Notes under the pieces: model-generated
What the model saw: the letters and a program-made list of their open reading frames with translations, nothing else
The model's database searches: none
Told to the model about the DNA's origin: nothing
NCBI RefSeq assembly: GCF_014904695.1
Contig: NZ_JACXXN010000004.1
Location: 372,001 to 436,000, forward strand
Source: Nostoc sp. MG11
Lineage (GTDB): Bacteria; Cyanobacteriota; Cyanobacteriia; Cyanobacteriales; Nostocaceae
Direction of reading: 5' to 3'
DNA: 64,000 nt
In this document: one piece after another, positions 9,586 through 17,144 of the stretch
Layout: every line of letters begins with the position of its first letter
Numbering within the stretch: position 1 is the stretch's first letter
Made by a program: the position numbers and the translations under genes

Positions 9586-10554
9586 ATGAGTAAAAATCAG
9601 CCACGATTAAGCATCGGATTACCTGTATACAATGGTGAAAAGTTTATCCAAGAAACCATAGATTCACTTTTGTCTCAAACCTTTGAAGATTTCGAGCTAA
9701 TTATTTCAGATAACGCATCTACAGACAAGACTGAGGAAATTTGTAGAGCATACGTTGACCAAGATAAACGTATAAGTTACTACCGCAATGAAAAGAATAT
9801 GGGTTGTGCTCTTAACTTCAATCGTGTCTTTGAATTGTCTTCGGGCGAGTATTTTAAGTGGGCAGCCTATGATGATTTATATGCTCCAGATTTTATCATG
9901 AAGTGTGTTGAGGTGCTTGACCATGATTCTAACTTTATCTTGTGCCACTCCTATGCATATTTCATTGACGAATATGGGAAATTTATCCGAAACTACGATG
10001 TTCACCTGAAGACTGATTCACCAAAAAGACACGAGCGTTTTCACGAATTGCTGCATAAGCATTTATGTTATCAGATTTTCGGAGTAATCCGTGCCAGCGC
10101 CCTCAGGAAGATACCGCCTATGGGCGGTTATGGTCATACAGATGGAATTTTTTTGTTAAGACTTGGTCTTTTAGGTCGGTTTTATGAAATTCCAGAATAT
10201 CTATTCTTTGCCAGAAAGCATCCGCAACAATCAATGAGTATGTTTATTGATAATCACTTATTATTGGCTAACAAAGATCAAAAATACTCATTAAGTATGA
10301 TGCCTGATTACTATGCATATTCTGTATGGTTCGATTCATCAAATGAAGGCAAAATTATCTTGCCACATTGGAGAATCTTCTGGGAGCATTTACTCTCAAT
10401 GTGGCAGAGTTCACTAAGTTTATATGAATATATTTATTGTTCTAGAAGTATGTACCAGCAATTGAGAGGCACAGAGTATTTTTTGCTGCAAGATTTGCTG
10501 AGAGTGCTTCAAACACTTTGGCAACGTTGGCGAAAAGCATTAATTGAAAGTTAG
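9586..10554 (+). CDS. glycosyltransferase family 2
   Basis: A GT-A fold family 2 glycosyltransferase. Seen: PRLSIGLPVYNGEKFIQETI at the N-terminus, SDNASTDKTEEIC (nucleotide binding) and KWAAYDD, where the DD stands for the metal-binding DxD. The C-terminal third is amphipathic with no clear membrane helix. Three starts are possible: TTG 9568, ATG 9577 and ATG 9586; I chose 9586 because the family motif begins a few residues after it, but no clear ribosome binding site decides. It is the last gene of the left island; no partner gene follows for 4 kb. Confidence 0.8.
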   Translation: MSKNQPRLSIGLPVYNGEKFIQETIDSLLSQTFEDFELIISDNASTDKTEEICRAYVDQDKRISYYRNEKNMGCALNFNRVFELSSGEYFKWAAYDDLYAPDFIMKCVEVLDHDSNFILCHSYAYFIDEYGKFIRNYDVHLKTDSPKRHERFHELLHKHLCYQIFGVIRASALRKIPPMGGYGHTDGIFLLRLGLLGRFYEIPEYLFFARKHPQQSMSMFIDNHLLLANKDQKYSLSMMPDYYAYSVWFDSSNEGKIILPHWRIFWEHLLSMWQSSLSLYEYIYCSRSMYQQLRGTEYFLLQDLLRVLQTLWQRWRKALIES

Positions 10555-11229
10555 TAACTCGCAAATTTTTACAGTTTTTGTATTTTTTCAAGTATACTGC
10601 TACAGATTTAAGTTCTTCGTTTGTGGCTACTCAAGAGATATGTATGAGCGATCGCGCTCATTAAGACTGAATGTAATACATAAGCAATCGCCACCTTATC
10701 CGCTTGATAGCAGTCTCATAAAAAACTCCATTCTCTGGCTAAAAAGTTTCCCAACCTAGGAAACTTTTCGCTTGTGGCGTGGAGTTTACCGCCGATTTTT
10801 GATAAATAAAAAGCCCCCAGTTAGTACTGGGGGTATGTATGGTCTATTACCATCAACATCTATTCCCATAAACAAGAATGGCATCTACAAGGCTTTAGTG
10901 CATCCATTAAATGCAATTATTGCATAGAATTAATTCTTATTTTGCAATTGACAGTGAACGATGAGAGCGATCGCCTTTTGCTGCTAACTGAATATTGGAT
11001 TAGCGATCGTTTTATCTTTCTACTTGTGGTTACCCAAACAAAGCTCACCTACATCGTAGAGGCTACGTAACCGCACCATATATGAGTAAAGAGTATTAAA
11101 CTACTGTTGGACAGTTATAGTAACTTGATAAGCTTTCCAGCTGTTGAGCAAGATATACATGCTGAGAATAGTAACGCTCAAGCTAGAACTGATGAAAAGT
11201 AGCTAGTAAATAAACAAACGGCAATAGAT
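10555..11229. other. gene-free spacer
   Basis: No gene is supported. A minus-strand hairpin (see 10805-10833) marks the left edge of the repeated-unit region. HIP1-like GCGATCGC cores occur at about 10650 and 10969. Confidence 0.4.
10805..10833 (-). terminator. terminator-like hairpin (left-most of the series)
   Basis: CCCCCAGT, a 4-base loop, then ACTGGGGG (10814-10833) forms a perfect 8-bp stem. On the minus strand it is followed by CTTTTTATTTATC, the layout of a rho-independent terminator. No minus-strand gene precedes it closely. It matches the position of hairpins in the repeated units further right. Confidence 0.6.
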
Positions 11230-11352
11230 AAAGAAAAAGGCTGAGCTAAGCGCTTAGCCTCCAGGGCTTCTAGTTATTTATGCAGACATTACAGCTTAAT
11301 TTAGACATAATCTGACAATTCATCTATATATAGGCTGTTCCTAAAAACCCTG
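11230..11352 (-). repeat. repeated hairpin unit B (candidate sRNA)
   Basis: On the minus strand this unit starts in the ..GAACAGCCTATATATAGATG region and ends in a GGCT-AGC...GCT-AGCC hairpin followed by a T run (AAAAAGG on +). It is the most diverged member and lies about 154 bp from the next unit. Confidence 0.5.
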
Positions 11353-11383
11353 AAGGCTGATACGAAATTATTTGGTAGGCGAT

Positions 11384-11515
11384 AAAAAAGGCTTGACTAA
11401 GCCAAGCCTCTATATATACCAAGCATTTACTACACCATGATTAATTTAGACCTAGTCTTACTTTAGTTCATCTTCCTATAGGCTGTGTCCAAATACTTTA
11501 AAAGCTGATATATGA
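11384..11515 (-). repeat. repeated hairpin unit C (candidate sRNA)
   Basis: Read on the minus strand: TATTTGGACACAGCC, TATAGGAAGATGAACTAAAG, an AT-rich middle, then hairpin GGCTTG...CAAGCC followed by CTTTTTTA. The conserved 5' block and the 3' terminator suggest a short transcript of about 110 nt. No reading frame is conserved between units, which argues for RNA rather than peptide. Confidence 0.55.
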
Positions 11516-11519
11516 TCAC

Positions 11520-12356
11520 TTAGTTATATATTAGAAAAAAGGCTTGGCTGTGAGCCAAACGGGAGCATATCAACTTTGTTAGAACAAAACAACTAAACAG
11601 TCTATAAAGCTGGGCGTTAAGATAAGCACAGCGATGCTTGAGAACTTGAGAGACGTTAAAATCATCCCATTGTGCTCCAGAGATTTTTAATCGCCGATCT
11701 ATCTGTTTGATAGTAGACTCGATGGCACCAGAACCAATAGAACAAATACCTTCGGTTTGATAATAATCATAATTCACAATTCGATACCGATGGGTTTCCA
11801 AATACTGGCAAAAATTTTGAGCTTGTTTAGCTTTAAGTGGAGAGATGAGAGCGAGAGTTTCATCAACTTTCCCTTGCCAGAGAAGAGTTTCTGCAGCTTT
11901 GAGCCGCTTGAGAGAACCACCAACTTTATGTAGATTTTCGATGAGATGAAACCAATCTAAAATCTCGCATCTGTCTCCAGGACAATTAAATTGTCGAATT
12001 ATCTTCCAAATTCCTGGATGTCCATCACCTAAGCAAGTTAATGGATTGGCCAACTGTTGTTGATTTACCCAATCAATTAAAGCTTCATTTTCACTCAATC
12101 TAGCTACTTTTATTTCCTGGTTGATACAGATGGCTTTATAGTCTTTCCAGATGCATGGCTCTCCTTTTATTTCAGTCCTAAGCCTCACCTTACCGCCGTC
12201 CACGCTAATTTCTTCTAGCTCTTGTTCACATTCTATTTCGGGAAACTCATACCGCTGAACGATTCTTTGTTGTCTGCTAGCAGAAACCGACATCCCGGTA
12301 TATTTATGAATATCTTTTGCCGCATTTTCATAGGAGACATTTGCACTTGCTCTCAA
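11520..12356 (-). CDS. ISKra4-type transposase, ORF B (catalytic part)
   Basis: A 278-residue DDE-type transposase part. Seen: ISVDGGKVRLRT, then CLGDGHPGIWKI (Asp), the DWFHLIEN motif and GSGAIESTIKQIDRRL (Glu) near the C-terminus, all typical of the ISKra4 family. The TTG at 12356 is only the first codon that could start; the -1 frame is open back to the slippery T run at 12501-12507, so it is probably made as a fusion with ORF A of about 397 residues. The stop codon (11520-11522) lies 39 bp outside the element's left end (11561), so the last 13 or so residues come from the target DNA. Confidence 0.8.
   Translation of the reverse strand: MRASANVSYENAAKDIHKYTGMSVSASRQQRIVQRYEFPEIECEQELEEISVDGGKVRLRTEIKGEPCIWKDYKAICINQEIKVARLSENEALIDWVNQQQLANPLTCLGDGHPGIWKIIRQFNCPGDRCEILDWFHLIENLHKVGGSLKRLKAAETLLWQGKVDETLALISPLKAKQAQNFCQYLETHRYRIVNYDYYQTEGICSIGSGAIESTIKQIDRRLKISGAQWDDFNVSQVLKHRCAYLNAQLYRLFSCFVLTKLICSRLAHSQAFFLIYN
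11552..11560. repeat. target-site duplication, left copy
   Basis: GAGCCAAAC directly abuts the left inverted repeat and is repeated exactly at 12755-12763. It falls in the 3' arm of the hairpin of unit D. Confidence 0.85.
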
Positions 12357-12754
12357 GCAACATTGCTCTAAATAAGGACTTATTTTGTGATTTTTGTCTA
12401 GTTTTAAGTTTCGTGCTTGTTTCTCACTGACTGGTAATTCTCCGAGAAGACTTTTGATTGTTCTTACTCTTCCTGATGAAGTTCCTGTTGCTTCTTGGAG
12501 AAAAAAACTCCTAATTCTGGCGTAATATACTCTAGAGTTTGCCCTCTGATTGTTTGTTCAATTCCGGCTAGACTCTCTAATTCTTTAGTCCCTGCTTCTT
12601 GATACAGAATTTTTGCTCCGGCTTGGAGATGTTTCTCGAGTTTTTTCTGATTAGCTGGTTTCATTGTTGAGTAAGGATTGATTTCTTTCTCTATTTTCAT
12701 CGATTTTGCCACTACTCACTAGTTCATCTGTTCTAGCAAAGTTGGCATGCTCCC
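11561..12754 (-). mobile_element. complete insertion sequence, ISKra4 family (ISMich2-like)
   Basis: A 1194-bp element. The left end (11561-11585) begins GGGAGCAT and the right end (12730-12754), reversed, begins GGGAGCAT too; over 25 bases they match at 22. Flanks carry a perfect 9-bp direct repeat GAGCCAAAC. Two overlapping frames on the minus strand (A 12712-12464, B to 11520) give a DDE transposase. GGG ends, an 8-9 bp duplication and a two-ORF layout fit the ISMich2 group of ISKra4. It looks intact and recent because the duplication is perfect. Confidence 0.85.
12464..12712 (-). CDS. ISKra4-type transposase, ORF A
   Basis: An 82-residue N-terminal transposase part, Lys- and Glu-rich, with start GTG 12712 or ATG 12700. 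It ends after a slippery stretch: codons GTT TTT TTC at the T7 run (plus strand 12501-12507). A -1 slip there joins LQEATG... and continues without a stop into ORF B. Known family members of the ISMich2 group use such frameshifting. Without the shift it ends eleven codons later at TAA. Confidence 0.7.
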   Translation of the reverse strand: MAKSMKIEKEINPYSTMKPANQKKLEKHLQAGAKILYQEAGTKELESLAGIEQTIRGQTLEYITPELGVFFSKKQQELHQEE

Positions 12755-12763
12755 GAGCCAAAC
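12755..12763. repeat. target-site duplication, right copy
   Basis: GAGCCAAAC, identical to 11552-11560, directly after the right inverted repeat of the insertion sequence. Confidence 0.85.
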
Positions 12764-12860
12764 CTCATAATTGCTGTGCTTAACAACGTACTAAATTAAT
12801 TTAATTTCACTCTGCTTATAGATCATCTTCCTATAGACTGTGTCCAAATATTTTAACAAA
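12755..12860 (-). repeat. repeated hairpin unit D, split by the insertion sequence
   Basis: Joining 11534-11560 to 12764-12860 restores a unit like C: TATTTGGACACAGTC, TATAGGAAGATGA on the minus strand, ending in hairpin TTGGCT...AGCCAA and a T run. The insertion sequence separates the stem arms from the body, so the transcript, if any, now lacks its terminator. Confidence 0.55.
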
Positions 12861-12966
12861 TGGTACACAATTGTAGCAATTATTCTGATTTGTCAAAATC
12901 AAAAAGCTCAGATTTGCAACCTCTTTGAAAAGTCGGAAATCTTGTTGTTGATGAGATGTACCTAAC

Positions 12967-12996
12967 AAAAAAGACCCTGGGTATTATTCCAGGGTG
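12967..12996 (-). terminator. terminator-like hairpin E
   Basis: ACCCTGG, 8-base loop, CCAGGGT (about 12974-12995), followed on the minus strand by CTTTTTTGTTAGG. It sits directly behind the small minus-strand frame 12984-13190. Confidence 0.6.
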
Positions 12997-13190
12997 CACA
13001 CACGTTTTTCAGGCATTAACAGGCTGAATATTAACTTGACAAAATAGTTATTTCCACTACCCATAGAATGATACAAATATCTACATGTATATGGTATGGA
13101 AGCGCCTGAGTTAGGCGATCTATCCATAAAGAAAGCTGAGGTGAATTCTAAACTTTTCTGTATAGTATTTTTTGATACCAACTCATCCAT
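12984..13190 (-). CDS. hypothetical small protein, doubtful
   Basis: A 68-residue frame starting MDELVSKNTIQKSLEFT and ending in the terminator-like hairpin E. The frame is open 17 codons or more upstream (KHLPEVDKLSEK) without another ATG; no well-placed ribosome binding site is seen. No family recognised. It is the only reading frame of note among the hairpin units and could be a relic. Confidence 0.25.
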   Translation of the reverse strand: MDELVSKNTIQKSLEFTSAFFMDRSPNSGASIPYTCRYLYHSMGSGNNYFVKLIFSLLMPEKRVCTLE

Positions 13191-13328
13191 TTTTTCTGAA
13201 AGTTTATCTACCTCTGGTAGATGTTTAAATATTCTATAAATCGATAAATAAATACCTGATTATCGAAAGTTGCAGTCAGAGATTGTATAATTAGCATTTT
13301 AATTATATATTCTGCTTATTATTGCTCA

Positions 13329-13455
13329 TAAAAAAGGCGTGGCTTTTAGCCACGCCCCCATATATACCAAGTGTTTACCATATATATATAATTTAGATTT
13401 TCTCCTACTTTAGTTCATCTACCTATAGAGTGGTTCCAAATATCTTATCAGCTGT
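13329..13455 (-). repeat. repeated hairpin unit F (candidate sRNA)
   Basis: Minus strand: ATATTTGGAACCACTC, TATAGGTAGATGAACTAAAG, AT-rich middle, ACTTGGTATATATGG, then the perfect 8-bp hairpin GGCGTGGC-GCCACGCC with TTTTTTA. Very close to unit C in the ATGAACTAAAGTA and TTGGTATATA blocks, while the stem sequence differs but still pairs. Confidence 0.6.
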
Positions 13456-13521
13456 TAAGGAGATATTAAGAAGTCAAACTAATGAAGAATTGACTAACAA
13501 TATTCTAAAGTCACTATGATA

Positions 13522-13568
13522 CTAAAGTCTAGCTACGCCACCTCAAGCTCGGCGTAGCTAGACTTTAG
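13522..13568. repeat. 18-bp perfect inverted repeat
   Basis: CTAAAGTCTAGCTACGCC (13522-13539), 11-base loop, then its exact reverse complement (13551-13568). No T tract follows on either strand, so it is not a simple terminator; it looks like a dispersed palindromic repeat. Confidence 0.7.
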
Positions 13569-13748
13569 CTGCCGTAGGCTTAGTTTGTGTAAGTTAGTTA
13601 CTTAAAAAAGAAATCGTGGTTTATCACCAAGCTCCAGACAGCAGTAGAATCAATCAGCACAATTAGTTATTTTAATTTGGTAATTTATCTGCCATTAGAA
13701 AGTATGCAAATATTTTAAAGCTAGTGAATCACAAGTCTGTCACATCAG

Positions 13749-13915
13749 TAGACCTCTTGCATAAATGCTTAAATTGTCATGTTGAGCGGAGAGATACATC
13801 TTGGAGATTCTTTCCTGTGGAACCAAAGCGTAGCTTGGCTTTTGCGTAGAGGTACACTCCACTACGTTCTGTTCAGAATGACACTAATAATTTTCGGACT
13901 TTTGCAAGAGTTCTA
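13749..13915. mobile_element. MITE with TAGACCTCTTGCA-type ends
   Basis: TAGACCTCTTGCA (13749-13761) and TGCAAGAGTTCTA (13903-13915) are imperfect inverted ends (12 of 13). Inside lies a second inverted pair, TCATGTTGAGCG and CTGTTCAGAATGACA, of a widespread repeat. No coding capacity. A member of the same end type lies at 44644-44767. Confidence 0.55.
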
Positions 13916-13918
13916 GTC

Positions 13919-14040
13919 ATAAAAAAGGCTTAGCTGAGAGCTAAACCTCCATAGAAAGCAGTTATTCGACACACCAGGATTAATTTATATCTACTCTTAC
14001 TTTTGGTCATCTTCCTCTAGGATGTGTCTAAGAGTAGTAA
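13919..14040 (-). repeat. repeated hairpin unit G (candidate sRNA)
   Basis: Minus strand: TTAGACACATCC, TAGAGGAAGATGACCAAAAG, AT-rich middle, then hairpin TTAGCT-GAG-AGCTAA and a T run. More diverged than C and F but with the same block order. Confidence 0.5.
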
Positions 14041-14657
14041 AATTTGATAGTAGCTTAACCATTCAAAATAACGACTAATTAAACTATCTTTGGAAAGATT
14101 AACAGTTAAAAATCTGAAATAAAATATAAAAATTATTACTAAGTGAAGTTTCAGCTAACTGTTGATCCTTAAAATACTTGTATGTACAAGAGCGCTCACA
14201 TTATTGCACTCAATTCAATAATCTCATGCTACTTGCCTTAGATACTGAAATGATACAAGTAGATATTCCTCAAATTTTTTTTGCTATTTTTGGAATATTT
14301 TGCATTGAGTCTTCGTTATAAGTAATAGAAACTGCTCATCAAAGTTCACAAGTAGACGAGAATGTCTGACTATGAGCAACCGTTTTACCTTGGCTTTAAC
14401 CCATACACTTAACCTTTCGTTTATTTTTTTACAGTTTTCAAATCTGAGTAATGGTACGTGTGAAAAAGGTTTGAGGCTCTATGCGGTTGCACTCTGTCTC
14501 TAGTATGAAGCGAAAGATCCCAACATTCAATGTTGAAGGAAGAATTAAACTTCGATATCCAAATACGTCTGACTTTGTATTAGTTTTGTAGAGCAGTTCA
14601 GATAAGGTTTGATTACCTTAACCTACTTATCAACTGAATCATTTGGAGGTTTTTCAA
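14041..14657. promoter_or_regulatory. leader region of the lasso cluster
   Basis: Gene-free 600 bp upstream of the precursor gene, which should hold its promoter. Seen: a palindrome CAACATT-C-AATGTTG at 14521-14535, a small stem AAGG...CCTT near 14600, and a strong ribosome binding site GGAGG at 14645-14649, 8 bases before the precursor ATG. I could not assign -35/-10 boxes with confidence. Short frames at 14226 (31 codons) and 14372 (43 codons) lack ribosome binding sites. Confidence 0.4.
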
Positions 14658-14804
14658 ATGACAACTCTAAATTCACCAAAAAAACAGTACTCTCAGCCTG
14701 AGATTATCGAGATAGGCGATGCAGTTCAAGCAACGTTAGGTTGGCGTGGATGGAGACGGGAATACCGCCGCCGCCGCCGCCGCCGCTACCGCGGTGGGTA
14801 CTAA
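14658..14804 (+). CDS. lasso peptide precursor with arginine-rich core
   Basis: A 48-residue precursor. The leader (27 residues) has Tyr11, Pro14, Ile16, Gly20 and Thr26, that is Y at -17, P at -14, G at -8 and T at -2, exactly the spacing that lasso leaders use for RRE binding (YxxPxL/I) and cleavage. The core then begins with Gly: ring GWRGWRRE, closing Gly1 to Glu8, followed by Tyr9, seven Arg (a (CGC)7 run at 14766-14786), Tyr17, Arg, Gly, Gly, Tyr21. Eleven of 21 core residues are Arg. GGAGG lies 8 bases upstream of the ATG. The cyclase, RRE and peptidase genes follow. Known: lasso peptides have Gly/Ala/Ser/Cys at 1 and Asp/Glu at 7-9. Inferred: a strongly cationic product, perhaps antimicrobial or nucleic-acid/membrane binding. 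Confidence 0.85.
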   Translation: MTTLNSPKKQYSQPEIIEIGDAVQATLGWRGWRREYRRRRRRRYRGGY

Positions 14805-15141
14805 AGTAGAATAACTACAACTACCTCACAGCCAATTTGTTAATCTTTCCTTCGACTTTAGCTGCTTAGGCAAGCGATGTCATTCGTACAGCAATCGGGT
14901 GAAGTAAATAACCACTAATTCTAATTTTGCTTCACCCTTTTCAAATTCATTGAAATACTGAGCATAATATTATTACCAAAAATTTTCCTAGTTAAAGTAA
15001 TACTTTATAGGATTTTGGTTGGGTTTTATATTCAATTATTAAATACTAAAATTTTGATATTATATCAAGATTTGCTGACAAGTCTTATTTCTATTGACAA
15101 GGCAGTTTTTTAAATCAACTATTTAATAAAATTAGAAAAAT
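14805..15141. other. spacer between precursor and cyclase genes
   Basis: Contains the attenuator-like hairpin at 14897-14950 and otherwise AT-rich sequence without a gene. Confidence 0.5.
14897..14950 (+). terminator. attenuator-like hairpin after the lasso precursor gene
   Basis: GGGTGAAG (14897-14904) pairs with CTTCACCC (14940-14947), followed by TTTTC. The 35-base loop makes it a moderate terminator. It would let the precursor mRNA be made in excess over the enzymes downstream, as is common in RiPP clusters. Confidence 0.6.
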
Positions 15142-17022
15142 ATGGAACGCTGGTTTTGCGGTTTTGTCATTCAGAATAATTGTTTTCCAGAAAATCTTCC
15201 TAAACCAGTTGATGGGAAGTTGCTTTGGCAAGAGGGAAATTACTTGTGGCTCTGTGGTAATTGGAAAAAACAGCAAATAATTACAATCTCCGAGAACTTG
15301 GTTCGGATAGCTATAATTGGTAGTTGCCTTGCACCTTATGAAACTGTGACTAAGTTATTTAAGAATGCTATTAAAGAAGGCGACTATAGCCAACTCATGA
15401 GATTGCCAGGTAGTTATAACCTGATTGTTCAAGATAAAGCTGACACATATATATTTGTTGATGTAGCTGGTATTAAATCTGCATTTTATGCAGTCTATAA
15501 TTCTGTTGTTGTGTACTCTTCGTTAGCAATAACTCTACAACAGCTGCTTAAAACGGGAGTAGATGAGTCTTGGCTTGCTACTTTTTTATCGGGTTCACCA
15601 ACACTAAGCTTAGTACAAAAACGTAGTCCATTTTGTGGGGTACAGCCTATCCCTCCTGGTCACTATTTACATATTTCATCAGGAAAACTGACATGTAATC
15701 GCTATTGGTATAAACCCCAGGAGTATAAAAGTTTTTCTGATGCGGCTGAATATCTGCATGAACAGTTGCTAACTGCTGTCGAGGGAAGGATCAACTTATA
15801 CGGCAACATATCTAGCGATTTAAGCGGCGGTTTTGACTCAACCACTTTGGCTCTAATAGCCTCAAAAACTCTAGCAAATCAAGGTAAACAATTAATTACT
15901 ATAACTGACAAAACTTTCAGTGCTACTCAATCTTCAGATGTCAAATATGCTCAGCAAGCAGCTAGTCTTTATCCTAATATAAATGCTGTTATGATTGAAG
16001 ATCGTGAGCTTCCGAGTGAGTATGCTGGCTTGGAATCATTTCCTTTAACAGATGCGCCAGATCCATTATGCCTAGATATGGCAAGAATTAATTGCAGAAT
16101 GGAAATTATGAGGTCGAATGGCTGTCAGCTTCATATTAGTGGACAAGGTGGAGATGAAGTACTTTCATCAAGTCATTGTTATTGTGTAGATTTGTTAAAA
16201 CAATTAAAACTAATAACATTCTTATGGCACGTTTACGGATGGTCTCGGTTAGGAACTTGTTCGGCATTTCCTTTGATAAGGAAGTCTATAAGCCTAAGTT
16301 TTAGTTCATATCGTCAGTGGTTAATTCAAAAAACTAAAGAAATAAAAAATGGAGAGATACTATTAAAATCATTTAATAGTTTGACTGATAGTGAGGAATC
16401 TCTAGCCTGGGATTTTCTTCCTGAATTTATTGGTTGGCATACGAAAAAATCAATTAATTTAGTTTTGGAAGAACTTCATAAGTGGGCAATAGTAGCAACA
16501 CCTTTTGCTAACAATCCTGGTGAACATCAAGCTATAGCTGATATCCAATTAAATGGAGCTACTATTAAAGCCGAGCAACAAGTAGTTGATGTTTATGATG
16601 TCAATTTAGAGTCTCCTTATCTTGATACTTTAGTGATTGATGCTTGTCTCTCTGCAAAGCCGGAAGAGCGGACAAGTCCATTTGCTTACAAGCCACTTTT
16701 AATTAAAGCATTTCAGCACGATTTGCCGCAGAGTATTTTTACACGTAACTCTAAAGGAGAATATACAGCAGATGAGTTCATTGGTTTCCGAAAAAATCGA
16801 GATACCATCAAAGAAGTTTTAAAAACCTCTCTCTTGGCTGATATGGGATTAGTAGATATAAAAACATTACAAAGGGCTATGCAATCTTTTAGTATGGGAT
16901 TATATGGCGGTATGTCACTTTTCAATATTACATTAACAGTTGAGCTTTGGTTACGCCGTTTGGTACAAAATAATCATAGTTTTTGGTTACAAGAAGATTG
17001 GTATAAACAGCCTAAATTATAA
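15142..17022 (+). CDS. lasso peptide cyclase (asparagine synthetase-like, C protein)
   Basis: A 626-residue asparagine-synthetase homologue that would adenylate the core's Glu8 side chain and close the macrolactam onto Gly1. Seen: an N-terminal glutaminase-like domain without the catalytic Cys2 (sequence begins MERWF), the PP-loop SGGFDSTT (about 228-235) that binds ATP, and SGQGGDEVL (about 333-341), a second conserved asparagine-synthetase motif. The length is typical for McjC/LarB-type cyclases. Loss of Cys2 means it does not use glutamine, as expected for a cyclase. It follows the precursor by 337 bp and precedes the RRE and peptidase genes on the same strand. Confidence 0.85.
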   Translation: MERWFCGFVIQNNCFPENLPKPVDGKLLWQEGNYLWLCGNWKKQQIITISENLVRIAIIGSCLAPYETVTKLFKNAIKEGDYSQLMRLPGSYNLIVQDKADTYIFVDVAGIKSAFYAVYNSVVVYSSLAITLQQLLKTGVDESWLATFLSGSPTLSLVQKRSPFCGVQPIPPGHYLHISSGKLTCNRYWYKPQEYKSFSDAAEYLHEQLLTAVEGRINLYGNISSDLSGGFDSTTLALIASKTLANQGKQLITITDKTFSATQSSDVKYAQQAASLYPNINAVMIEDRELPSEYAGLESFPLTDAPDPLCLDMARINCRMEIMRSNGCQLHISGQGGDEVLSSSHCYCVDLLKQLKLITFLWHVYGWSRLGTCSAFPLIRKSISLSFSSYRQWLIQKTKEIKNGEILLKSFNSLTDSEESLAWDFLPEFIGWHTKKSINLVLEELHKWAIVATPFANNPGEHQAIADIQLNGATIKAEQQVVDVYDVNLESPYLDTLVIDACLSAKPEERTSPFAYKPLLIKAFQHDLPQSIFTRNSKGEYTADEFIGFRKNRDTIKEVLKTSLLADMGLVDIKTLQRAMQSFSMGLYGGMSLFNITLTVELWLRRLVQNNHSFWLQEDWYKQPKL

Positions 17023-17144
17023 AAAATTTATTAAACTAAAATTTAAAGGCAGGTAGAACTAATGTTTTTAAATAATGAAAAGCTTTGTTAATGAATTCAA
17101 GTTCAGTATCTTCTTAGCTCCAAATTATTATCAGGAGAAATACA

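Noticed and set aside
11384-13455. Short peptides encoded in the repeat units
   Set aside because: ATGAACTAA and other tiny frames are not kept in the same frame between units; RNA structure is the conserved feature.
10805-14040. CRISPR array
   Set aside because: Units are about 130 bp, diverged, and contain terminator hairpins; there are no short identical repeats with unique spacers and no cas genes.
14226-14503. Two short frames upstream of the lasso precursor (31 and 43 codons) as additional precursors
   Set aside because: No YxxP leader motif, no Thr at -2, no ring acceptor and no ribosome binding site.
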